Source: Rhodocyclaceae bacterium UBA6160 (GTDB taxonomy: Bacteria > Pseudomonadota > Gammaproteobacteria > Burkholderiales > Rhodocyclaceae). From it: a DNA stretch of 5,575 bases. Every line of letters starts with the position of its first letter. The first letter of the stretch is position 1. The notes under the pieces were generated by a model. It saw only the letters and a program-made list of their open reading frames with translations. It was not told the origin of the DNA and searched no databases. The translations under genes and the position numbers were made by a program. The stretch lies in NCBI GenBank assembly GCA_002422995.1, contig DIUK01000101.1:1-5575 (forward strand), written 5' to 3'. Shown one piece after another: positions 1-5,575 of this stretch.

Positions 1-166
1 GACGCTTGCGTTGACGACGGTCACGATAGGCATATTGCCCAGCCTTCATTACCGCTTCTTTAGCGATACGATAGACCGTACTGCGGCGACCGCGATAGCC
101 TTTGGCTTTGTCGAGAATTTTCTTGTGGCGCGCATGCGCCGTTACACCACGTTTTACTCTAGGCAT
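1..166 (-). CDS. rplT: 50S ribosomal protein L20, N-terminal part (runs off left edge)
   Basis: Ribosomal protein L20 binds 23S rRNA early in 50S subunit assembly. In E. coli it also represses translation of its own rpmI-rplT mRNA. The minus-strand frame from ATG at 166-164 gives 55 complete residues before the edge, beginning MPRVKRGVTAHARHKKIL and continuing through GYRGRRSTVYRIAKEAV to a basic QYAYRDRRQRKR stretch. This is the highly basic N-terminal extension of L20; the family is usually about 118 residues, so roughly half is visible. The start is fixed by the family N-terminus and by an AAGGAG Shine-Dalgarno sequence with 8 bases before the ATG. The gene lies 12 bases after the rpmI stop and is certainly translated from the same message. 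No frameshift is seen. Identification is very secure; only the C-terminal half is unseen. Confidence 0.98.
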   Translation of the reverse strand, partial: MPRVKRGVTAHARHKKILDKAKGYRGRRSTVYRIAKEAVMKAGQYAYRDRRQRKR

Positions 167-174
167 GTTCTAGT

Positions 175-180
175 CTCCTT
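175..180 (-). promoter_or_regulatory. rplT ribosome binding site overlapping the rpmI stop codon
   Basis: On the minus strand the sequence reads TAAGGAGACTAGAACATG. The TAA is the rpmI stop, and its two A residues form part of AAGGAG. The gap from GGAG to the rplT ATG is 8 bases. This arrangement suggests translational coupling, with ribosomes finishing rpmI at the site where rplT initiates. That fits known E. coli behaviour, where L20 control at rpmI is passed on to rplT by coupling. The overlap is seen directly; the coupling is inferred. Confidence 0.85.
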
Positions 181-376
181 AAGCGTTCGGCAGCATTGCG
201 CGAACGGATTTAACATCGGAGGCGTGCACAGTGAGCATACCGCGCAACTGACGCTTGGTCTTGGTCGTTTTCTTGGTGAGAATGTGACGTTTAAACGCCT
301 GTGAGCGCTTGATACTACCGGAAGCGCGCACGATAAAGCGCTTCTTGGCACCGCTCTTGGTCTTCATCTTCGGCAT
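179..376 (-). CDS. rpmI: 50S ribosomal protein L35
   Basis: L35 is a small, basic 50S subunit protein. The chosen start, ATG at 376-374, gives 65 residues beginning MPKMKTKSGAKKRF and containing RHILTKKTTKTKRQLRG, ending in LPNA. The E. coli protein is also 65 residues, and the family signature (M-K-T-x-x-G-A-x-K-R) lies at residues 4-13. A longer in-frame opening reaches 445, but those 23 extra residues do not belong to L35. The selected ATG has a GGGAG Shine-Dalgarno sequence 7 bases upstream. It sits 155 bases after infC and 12 bases before rplT, in the usual order. Expression is probably controlled by L20 binding to the upstream leader, as in E. coli; this is inferred from gene order, not shown. 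Confidence 0.98.
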   Translation of the reverse strand: MPKMKTKSGAKKRFIVRASGSIKRSQAFKRHILTKKTTKTKRQLRGMLTVHASDVKSVRAMLPNA

Positions 377-531
377 CGAAGATCTCCCTATTACATGATA
401 GCCAGGTGTTTCCCGCCTTGGGAATGCTTGATGACCTGCCACCACTTCTTATCCCCACCCGGTTTGCACCCTGCAGGGAAATTCGTAAATTCTTTATTTT
501 ACTACAACAACTTAAAAGTTGCGCTTATTAC
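377..531 (-). promoter_or_regulatory. infC-rpmI intergenic leader, candidate L20 translational control region
   Basis: These 155 bases between infC and rpmI have no credible reading frame. On the minus strand the first third is A/T-rich and the rest G-rich. Visible elements are a weak CAACT/AGTTG inverted repeat at 508-521, the palindrome CCCTGCAGGG at 469-478, and a possible TTCCCT pairing with the rpmI Shine-Dalgarno sequence. A second possible stem is GGGGAT with ATTCCC, including one G-U. In E. coli the region before rpmI folds into a structure that L20 binds to block rpmI-rplT translation. A counterpart here is plausible from position but I cannot recognise the L20 site itself. I see no convincing sigma-70 promoter and no terminator with a T-run. 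Confidence 0.4.
384..389 (-). promoter_or_regulatory. rpmI ribosome binding site
   Basis: The minus strand reads AGGGAGATCTTCGATG, with GGGAG 7 bases before the ATG. This site decides the L35 start against the longer open frame. The hexamer AGGGAG can pair with an upstream TTCCCT (plus-strand positions 475-480), five Watson-Crick pairs plus one G-U. That could hide the site when the mRNA is folded. Confidence 0.85.
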
Positions 532-1059
532 TTACTGCGGCTTCTTCCTGGAAGGAGACATCACCATAACCAGCTGACGACCCTCCATTTTTGGAAACTG
601 CTCAACCATTGCATGCTGCTCAAGATCCGCCTTGATACGTTCCAGCATACGCATGCCAATTTCCTGGTGAGCCATTTCACGGCCGCGAAAACGCAAAGTA
701 ATTTTTGCTTTATCGCCTTCACCCAAAAACTTAACCACATTGCGCAGCTTGATCTGGTAATCATTTTCATCCGTACCCGGACGAAATTTGACTTCTTTTA
801 CCAACACTTGCTTTTGCTTTAACTTAGCTTCGTGCTGACGTTTGGCTTCTTGGTATTTGAATTTACCAACATCCATAATCTTGCACACGGGAGGCACAGC
901 GGTTGGCGCAATTTCCACCAAATCCAGACCAGCCTCATCTGCCAGGGTTAGCGCCTGCCGTATTGGAACAATACCTAACTGCTCGCCATCTTCCCCGACC
1001 AAACGAACTTCAGGGGACGTAATTTCGTCATTCAGACGCTGCGACTTATCTTGAGCGAT
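532..1059 (-). CDS. infC: Translation initiation factor IF-3, apparent AUC start
   Basis: IF-3 binds the 30S subunit, prevents early 50S joining and checks the start codon and initiator tRNA. From ATC at 1059-1057 the protein is 175 residues (E. coli 180). The N-domain is residues 1 to about 75, with RLNDEITSPEVRL near its start and EGDKAKITLRFRGREMAHQ in the C-domain. Tyr101 and Lys104, in DYQIK, match E. coli Tyr107 and Lys110, reported as important for ribosome binding. Between the in-frame TAA at 1089-1087 and the conserved N-terminus there is no ATG, GTG or TTG. A TTG at 1002 would delete conserved residues. A Shine-Dalgarno ACGGAG stands 9 bases before ATC, so ATC is preferred. An ATT at 1083 lacks such a site. 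A non-AUG start fits IF-3 self-regulation, since IF-3 discriminates against such codons. Residue 64 in KIMDVGKF is Val where Tyr or Phe is usual. thrS ends 27 bases upstream. Confidence 0.96.
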   Translation of the reverse strand: MAQDKSQRLNDEITSPEVRLVGEDGEQLGIVPIRQALTLADEAGLDLVEIAPTAVPPVCKIMDVGKFKYQEAKRQHEAKLKQKQVLVKEVKFRPGTDENDYQIKLRNVVKFLGEGDKAKITLRFRGREMAHQEIGMRMLERIKADLEQHAMVEQFPKMEGRQLVMVMSPSRKKPQ

Positions 1060-1068
1060 GGTTCGATT

Positions 1069-1074
1069 CTCCGT
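1069..1074 (-). promoter_or_regulatory. infC ribosome binding site, supports the AUC start
   Basis: The minus strand reads ACGGAGAATCGAACCATC. GGAG is 9 bases before the ATC codon, and no other Shine-Dalgarno-like sequence lies in the thrS-infC gap. This site is the main evidence for choosing ATC at 1059 over ATT at 1083, CTG at 1035 or TTG at 1002. Confidence 0.75.
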
Positions 1075-1086
1075 AAAAACAATATA

Positions 1087-3015
1087 TTAGACCGCAATAA
1101 CAGTACCACGCTTGCTGTTTTTCTCATCCAGCAAGTGTTCAACCAAGGCTTGAGGGGACATTTGCCCGAGATCTTGATTGCCACGGGCACGCAAAGCGAC
1201 CAACCCGGCGGCCTTTTCCTTGTCACCTACAACAACGATATAAGGCCGCTTCAACAAACTATGTTCGCGTATTTTATAGTTTATTTTCTCTCCGCGCAAA
1301 TCACTTTCCGCGCGAAGGCCTGCTTTTTGCAATAACTGGGTCACTTCTATCGCGTAATCGGCCTGCGCTTCGGAAATATTCATCACCACAATTTGCACCG
1401 GAGATAGCCATAACGGGAAGGCACCGGCATGGTTTTCGATCAGGATGCCGATGAAACGCTCAAGGGAACCCAGGATCGCGCGATGCAACATGACTGGCGT
1501 ATGGCGCGTATTGTCTTCGCCGATAAATTCAGCCCCCAGCCGCTGCGGCATGGAAAAATCAACCTGCACCGTACCGCATTGCCATGAGCGGCCAATCGCG
1601 TCCTTGATGTGGAATTCGATCTTGGGGCCGTAAAACGCGCCTTCACCAGGCAGCTCTTCCCAAGCCAAGCCGCTGGCTGAGAGCGATGCACGCAAGGCAT
1701 TTTCAGCCTTGTCCCACGATGCATCTTCACCCACGCGACTTTCCGGGCGCAAGGCCAGCTTGACGGCCACCTCGGTAAAGCCAAAATCGGCATACACCTG
1801 CCGCACCAGATCATTAAAAGCCGTCACTTCCTGCTGAATCTGGTCTTCGGTACAGAAAATATGGCCATCGTCCTGCGTAAAGCCGCGCACGCGCATGACA
1901 CCATGCAAAGCACCTGAAGGCTCATTGCGATGGCAGGAACCAAACTCGCCATAACGCAACGGCAAATCGCGATAGGAACGGATACCCATATTGAAAATCT
2001 GCACATGTCCGGGACAGTTCATCGGTTTTACCGCGTAGTCGCGTTTTTCCGACTCGGTCGTGAACATGTGCTCATGGTAATGTTCCCAGTGGCCAGACTT
2101 TTCCCATAGCGTGCGCTCCAGAATCTGCGGACAGCGCACCTCTTGATAGCCATTGTCGCGATACACCTGACGCATGTATTGTTCTATTTCCTGCCACACC
2201 GTCCAACCATGGGGATGCCAGAACACCATGCCGGGCGCTTCTTCTTGCAGATGAAATAAATCGAGCTGACGGCCCAGCTTGCGATGATCGCGCTTTTCGG
2301 CCTCTTCGAGCATGTGCAAATAAGCGTCAAGATCTTCTTTCTTCGCCCAGGCCGTGCCATAGACCCGCTGCAACATCGCGTTTTTGGAGTCGCCGCGCCA
2401 ATACGCACCAGCCACTTTCATCAACTTGAAAACCTTGAGTTTGCCGGTTGAAGGCACATGCGGGCCACGGCAAAGATCGACGAAATCGCCTTCGCGATAA
2501 AGCGATACATCCTCGCCCTGCGGAATAGCCGCAATCAGCTCGGCCTTGTAGTGCTCACCCAAACCGGTGAAAAACTTGACTGCCTCATCGCGCGACACCA
2601 CCTCGCGTGTCACCGGGAAATCCTTTTTCGCCAACTCGGCCATGCGCTTTTCAATCGCCGCCAAATCCTCTGGCGTAAAGGGGCGCGTGTAGGCAAAGTC
2701 ATAATAAAAGCCGTTATCGATCACCGGGCCTATGGTCACCTGCGCTTCGGGGAACAAATCCTTCACCGCATAAGCCAGCAAATGCGCCGTGGAATGCCGG
2801 ATCACCTCCAAGCCATCGGCATCTTTATCTGTCACGATGGCTAACTGTGCATCCTGATCTACCAAGTGGGAGGTATCTACCAACCGGCCATCTACCCGTC
2901 CGGCCAGCGCTGCCTTGGCCAAGCCGGCCCCAATGGATGCAGCGACTTCAGCTACCGTGACAGGCTGTGGATATTCTCGTTTTGAACCATCGGGCAGGGT
3001 GATGACAATCGACAT
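1087..3015 (-). CDS. thrS: Threonine--tRNA ligase (ThrRS)
   Basis: This cytoplasmic class II synthetase charges tRNA-Thr and clears mischarged Ser-tRNA-Thr. ATG at 3015 gives 642 residues, the same length as E. coli ThrRS. Domains in order: TGS-like N1 domain (about 1-62, starting MSIVITLPDGS); editing domain with His74 and His78 (RHSTAHLL), Cys182 and His186 (DLCRGPH); catalytic core (about 245-535); anticodon-binding domain (about 536-642). The zinc ligands Cys334, His385 and His511 match E. coli numbering exactly. Arg363 (CHRNEPSG) belongs to motif 2 and Arg520 (ILGSLERFIG) to motif 3. The start is supported by GGAG 8 bases upstream. A GTG at 3042 in the same frame has no ribosome binding site and adds non-family residues. 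The upstream leader has a strong hairpin that might serve regulation. The stop TAA lies 27 bases before infC in the same frame. No damage is visible. Confidence 0.99.
   Translation of the reverse strand: MSIVITLPDGSKREYPQPVTVAEVAASIGAGLAKAALAGRVDGRLVDTSHLVDQDAQLAIVTDKDADGLEVIRHSTAHLLAYAVKDLFPEAQVTIGPVIDNGFYYDFAYTRPFTPEDLAAIEKRMAELAKKDFPVTREVVSRDEAVKFFTGLGEHYKAELIAAIPQGEDVSLYREGDFVDLCRGPHVPSTGKLKVFKLMKVAGAYWRGDSKNAMLQRVYGTAWAKKEDLDAYLHMLEEAEKRDHRKLGRQLDLFHLQEEAPGMVFWHPHGWTVWQEIEQYMRQVYRDNGYQEVRCPQILERTLWEKSGHWEHYHEHMFTTESEKRDYAVKPMNCPGHVQIFNMGIRSYRDLPLRYGEFGSCHRNEPSGALHGVMRVRGFTQDDGHIFCTEDQIQQEVTAFNDLVRQVYADFGFTEVAVKLALRPESRVGEDASWDKAENALRASLSASGLAWEELPGEGAFYGPKIEFHIKDAIGRSWQCGTVQVDFSMPQRLGAEFIGEDNTRHTPVMLHRAILGSLERFIGILIENHAGAFPLWLSPVQIVVMNISEAQADYAIEVTQLLQKAGLRAESDLRGEKINYKIREHSLLKRPYIVVVGDKEKAAGLVALRARGNQDLGQMSPQALVEHLLDEKNSKRGTVIAV
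1108..1138 (-). repeat. Inverted repeat at the 3' end of thrS, just upstream of infC
   Basis: Inside the last codons of thrS the minus strand has CTTGCTG, an 11-base loop (GATGAGAAAAA), then CAGCAAG, a perfect 7-bp stem at 1111-1117 and 1129-1135. Beyond one mismatch, two more pairs extend it. No T-run follows, so it does not look like a terminator. It lies about 50 bases before the infC start and could be an mRNA structure affecting infC translation or processing. It may also be a chance result of coding for LLDEKNSKRG. Confidence 0.4.
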
Positions 3016-3205
3016 ACTTGAAACTCCAGAAAACTTCAGCACAAACGCGAAAAAAGGAAAAAGCTAATTGAAAACAGGGAAAACAAAGCGGCCACATAAC
3101 CGCATGTGACCGCTAGAGGCCGCTACAAGAAATAGGCTTGATCTTATCACGCCAACACACGCTCACCTTGTGTTCACCAAGCTTCTATTTGCTGTTTTTG
3201 CAATC
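3016..3205 (-). promoter_or_regulatory. thrS upstream region and leader
   Basis: These 190 bases separate the permease stop from the thrS start and hold no credible gene. Read toward thrS they contain a GGTGA-ACACAA-GGTGA direct repeat overlapping an AACACA-N9-TGTGTT inverted repeat (3154-3174). Next come a strong hairpin (3087-3114) and a pyrimidine-rich stretch (about 3046-3086 on the minus strand). The thrS Shine-Dalgarno GGAG (3024-3027) is 8 bases before ATG. The thrS promoter should lie here or further upstream, but I find no convincing -35/-10 pair. TTGGCG followed by TATTTC has only a 15-base spacer. In E. coli, ThrRS represses thrS translation by binding tRNA-like leader hairpins; whether that happens here is unknown. 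Confidence 0.5.
3080..3114 (-). terminator. Hairpin with T-rich tail between the permease gene and thrS
   Basis: On the minus strand AGCGGTCACAT, a GCGGTT loop and ATGTGGCCGCT form an 11-bp stem with one G-U pair, followed by TTTGTTTT. That is the shape of an intrinsic terminator for the permease transcript, whose stop is about 90 bases upstream. The T-run is interrupted by one G, so efficiency may be moderate. The 5' flank carries a second arm, AGCGGCC (3118-3124), that can pair perfectly with GGCCGCT (3087-3093). An attenuator or leader structure for thrS is therefore a possible alternative. There is no T-run on the plus-strand side. Confidence 0.6.
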
Positions 3206-5575
3206 CTACGAAGCCCGTAAAGCCACCATCGCCGGTTGACGCAACAGTTTGGCTGAACTCAACCATCCCACCGTCGCCACGATGACACTGCCTGCCGCCA
3301 TGCCGATGAACCAAAGTTGCGGCTGCGGCAAATAATCCAGCTGAAACACAAAGCGCGCCAAGCCCCAACCAATCAGGCTTGCGGCAATGCCCGCCAGCAA
3401 ACCGGCCATCGCACCCAGCATCAAAAACTCCGCCAGCAGCGCATAAATAAGCTGCCGCCGCCTAGCACCCAGCGCCCGCAGCACCGCCAGTTCATGCTGG
3501 CGCTCATCACTACTCGCTTGCAGCGCCGCATACAAAACAGCGAGCCCGGCCAGCACAGCAAAACCGAAGACCAACTCGACCGCACGCACCACTTGATCGA
3601 GCGTGGCATTGAGCTGCTTGACCAACGAGGCAATATCAATGACGGTGAGGTTTGGATAAGCCTTGACCAATTCAGGAATCACCGCCCCGCGATTGTCCGG
3701 CAGATAAAAACTGGTGATATAGCTTGCCGGTGCGGCATCCAGCAAACCTGGCGGCGCGACGACGAAAAAGTTCACCCGCATCGAATCCCAATCCAGCGTA
3801 CGCAGCGACGTAATGGTCGCCTCAACGCGCTGCCCGGCAATATCGTATGCCAGTCGATCACCCAGCTTCAAGCTCAGCGTTTTGGCAATGCCCTGCTCCA
3901 CTGAAAATTCGGCCGTTCTGCTCGCACCATGCCAACGCCCGTCAGTCACGCGATTACCTGCAGGCAAATCCGCCGTCCACGATAAATTGAACTCACGGTC
4001 AAGCAACCGCTGGGCTTGCTCATCCGCGTATTTCTTAGGATCAATCGCCACACCATTGATCGCCACCAAGCGCCCACGCACCATCGGCGCCAATACCGGC
4101 GACGGCAAGCCCTGCTGGTTAAAAAAGTCGGCGATGGCGAGACGCTGATCGGGCTGGATATTGATCACAAACCGATTCGGTGCATCCGGCGGCAGATTCT
4201 TTTGCCAGCTCGCCAACAAATCGCCGCGCGCCACGGTGAAGAGCAGCAAGGCGGTAAGTCCCAAGGCGAGCGCCACCGCCTGCACCAGCGTTGTCTTCAA
4301 ACGCCGCCGCAAATTCACCAGCCCATGTCGCCAGCCATAACCACCACCCGTTGGCCTCACCCATCCCAGCAGCGCCACCCAGCCATGCAACACCAGCGCG
4401 AATACCACCAGTGCAGCAAAAAATCCGCCCAGCACCATCAAGCCCAATTTCAAGCCGCCCGCCATCCACAGCATCAAGCCAGCCAGCAACACGCCGCCCA
4501 ATAAATAAGCCATGACAGACGCCGATTCAAACGCCATTTCACGCCGCAACACGCGCAAAGTGGATGCACGGCGCAGCCGCAAAAGTGGCGGCAAGGCAAA
4601 ACCGCCCACCAGAATCAGCCCAACCAGCAAACCATGCAGCCAAGGCAATAAAGATGGCGCAGGCAAAGCCGTCACCAGCAAACCGCCCAGCAACTGCTGC
4701 AACACCGCCTGCACCGCATAACCCAGCCCGCAACCCACCAATGTCGCCAAGCAGCCAAACAGCAAAAATTCGCCGCCATGAATCAGCAAAATTTGTGCGC
4801 TAGACGCCCCCAGACAACGCATCACCGCGCACCCATCCAAATGTCGCCGCATGTAACGCTCCGCCGCCAGGGCCACTGCCACTGCCGCCAAAACCACGGC
4901 CAGCAACGCCGCCAAGCGCAAAAAGCGCTGCGCCCGCTCAGTGATGTTGCGAATCTCCGGCCGCGCGTTATCCAGGCTTTCCAGCTTTTCGCCGCGCCCC
5001 AGCCGCGCCTTGGCCCATTCACTAAAACCCGCCACCGCACGCGGCTCGCCCGCCAGATGCAGCCGATAACTCACGCGGCTGCCGGGTTGAATCAAGCCCG
5101 TGGCAGGCAAGTCCGCCAGATTAATCATCAAGCGTGGCGCTAAAGCCAGCAAATTCGTGCCGCGATCTGGCTCCAGCGTCAAAATCGCATCAATATTCAC
5201 ATTCGCATTGCCTAACGCCAAACGGCTGCCTTTCGATAAACTCAAGGCAGTCGCCAGCCGCTCATCCGGCCAGGCCTCGCCCACTCGTGGCACGACTTGC
5301 GTTTTCTCATCCTGAGTACTCAAGCCTGGCGCAATGCGCAAAGTCCCGCGCAGCGGATAGTTTTCCGACACCGCCTTGATCTCCGCCAACTGCGTTGCCA
5401 AACCGTTCGCACCTTCGGTCTGCACCATGCTCGGAAACGTCGCACTCTGCGCCACCCGCAAACCGCGCGCCGCCGCCTCAACCGAATAGTCCGCCGCCCA
5501 CGGATGATCCGCCGTGAGCAGCAAATCCCCCCCCAACAACTGATGCGCCTCGAGCTTCAAGCCCTGCGCCACGCG
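3206..5575 (-). CDS. YbbP-type FtsX-like ABC transporter permease, 5' end missing
   Basis: This is the membrane subunit of an ABC system of the FtsX/MacB class, which couples cytoplasmic ATP hydrolysis to work on the envelope. It most resembles E. coli YbbP (about 804 residues), partner of the ATPase YbbA and linked to TesA. The frame is open to the right edge, giving 789 residues; probably 30-45 N-terminal residues with the first membrane helix are outside. Numbering from the GTG at 5572: a periplasmic domain (1 to about 210, with EPDRG at 134-138 and DLPATGLIQPGSR at 154-166); hydrophobic segments near 216-238, 264-290, 309-330, 354-372, 378-403 and 427-448; a second periplasmic domain (about 450-660); last helices near 662-685, 712-740 and 753-775. 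MRCLGAS (251-257) and LRALGARRRQL (698-708) are the two FtsX-type loops expected to contact the ATPase. The edge GTG is internal, not a proven start. The substrate is unknown. The ATPase gene probably lies upstream, outside. Confidence 0.9.
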   Translation of the reverse strand, partial: RVAQGLKLEAHQLLGGDLLLTADHPWAADYSVEAAARGLRVAQSATFPSMVQTEGANGLATQLAEIKAVSENYPLRGTLRIAPGLSTQDEKTQVVPRVGEAWPDERLATALSLSKGSRLALGNANVNIDAILTLEPDRGTNLLALAPRLMINLADLPATGLIQPGSRVSYRLHLAGEPRAVAGFSEWAKARLGRGEKLESLDNARPEIRNITERAQRFLRLAALLAVVLAAVAVALAAERYMRRHLDGCAVMRCLGASSAQILLIHGGEFLLFGCLATLVGCGLGYAVQAVLQQLLGGLLVTALPAPSLLPWLHGLLVGLILVGGFALPPLLRLRRASTLRVLRREMAFESASVMAYLLGGVLLAGLMLWMAGGLKLGLMVLGGFFAALVVFALVLHGWVALLGWVRPTGGGYGWRHGLVNLRRRLKTTLVQAVALALGLTALLLFTVARGDLLASWQKNLPPDAPNRFVINIQPDQRLAIADFFNQQGLPSPVLAPMVRGRLVAINGVAIDPKKYADEQAQRLLDREFNLSWTADLPAGNRVTDGRWHGASRTAEFSVEQGIAKTLSLKLGDRLAYDIAGQRVEATITSLRTLDWDSMRVNFFVVAPPGLLDAAPASYITSFYLPDNRGAVIPELVKAYPNLTVIDIASLVKQLNATLDQVVRAVELVFGFAVLAGLAVLYAALQASSDERQHELAVLRALGARRRQLIYALLAEFLMLGAMAGLLAGIAASLIGWGLARFVFQLDYLPQPQLWFIGMAAGSVIVATVGWLSSAKLLRQPAMVALRAS

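Noticed and set aside
377..445. 23-residue N-terminal extension of L35
   Set aside because: The ATG at 376 matches the family N-terminus and length exactly and has its own ribosome binding site.
469..478. Palindrome CCCTGCAGGG as a regulator site or terminator
   Set aside because: As RNA it gives only a 3-bp stem with no T-run, and a lone 10-base palindrome is weak evidence for an operator.
406..822. Plus-strand open frame of 138 codons across the rpmI leader and infC
   Set aside because: Mostly antisense to conserved infC coding; the product resembles no known family and no Shine-Dalgarno sequence is evident.
1075..1120. Possible promoter for infC with TAATAT at the end of thrS
   Set aside because: The -10-like hexamer has no acceptable -35 box at 16-18 bases, and AT-rich gene ends often give such hexamers.
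1440..1814. Minus-strand open frame of 124 codons inside thrS
   Set aside because: A shifted frame within conserved ThrRS catalytic-domain coding, with no family resemblance.
3016..3042. GTG start at 3042 for thrS, adding nine residues
   Set aside because: No Shine-Dalgarno sequence before it; the ATG at 3015 has GGAG at proper spacing and gives the usual 642 residues.
3317..3904. Plus-strand open frame of 195 codons
   Set aside because: It lies wholly antisense to the permease, has a low-complexity Gln/Arg/His-rich product with no recognisable domain, and shows no ribosome binding site. It is a shadow of GC-rich coding on the other strand.
4016..4504. Plus-strand open frame of 162 codons
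   Set aside because: Antisense to membrane-helix coding of the permease; its product is rich in Gln, His and Pro, typical of reversed Leu/Ala/Gly codons.
1..5575. A novel defence, mobile or metabolic system
   Set aside because: All five minus-strand genes belong to known conserved families, there are no transposase, phage or repeat-array signs, and the plus strand carries only antisense shadow frames.

Overview
The window holds a conserved translation gene block on the minus strand. In transcription order it runs from a partial ABC-transporter permease (5575 to 3206), through thrS (3015 to 1087), infC (1059 to 532) and rpmI (376 to 179), to the start of rplT (166 to 1, running off the left edge). 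No genes are called on the plus strand, and I see no tRNA, rRNA, mobile element, CRISPR array or integrase. The thrS-infC-rpmI-rplT order is the classic bacterial cluster, usually followed by pheST, which would lie beyond the left edge. ThrRS and IF3 are of proteobacterial type. The IF3 N-terminus starting Ile-Ala-Gln and the ThrRS N-terminal region resemble betaproteobacterial proteins as I remember them. A betaproteobacterium, perhaps of the Nitrosomonadales kind, is an inference and not a proof.

Layout. Positions 3206-5575 encode about 789 residues of a YbbP-type FtsX-like permease whose first few dozen residues are outside the window. Positions 3016-3205 are a 190-base gap. It carries an 11-bp hairpin followed by a T-rich run on the minus strand, which is either a terminator for the permease gene, a thrS leader element, or both. 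thrS is full length (642 aa) with intact editing-site, zinc-site and class II motifs. infC follows 27 bases later in the same reading frame and appears to start at a rare AUC codon behind a good Shine-Dalgarno (SD) sequence. A 155-base gap (377-531) precedes rpmI. The rplT SD sequence overlaps the rpmI stop codon.

How the genes work together: ThrRS charges tRNA-Thr, IF3 controls start-codon fidelity and subunit dissociation, and L35 and L20 are 50S subunit proteins. In E. coli this cluster is controlled at three points: ThrRS on its own leader, IF3 on its own non-AUG start codon, and L20 on the rpmI leader. The window shows a clear counterpart of the IF3 point and weaker candidates for the other two. 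The permease is probably a separate envelope function that is merely upstream. I found no new defence, mobile or metabolic system. The most interesting signals are regulatory, plus one unusual IF3 residue.
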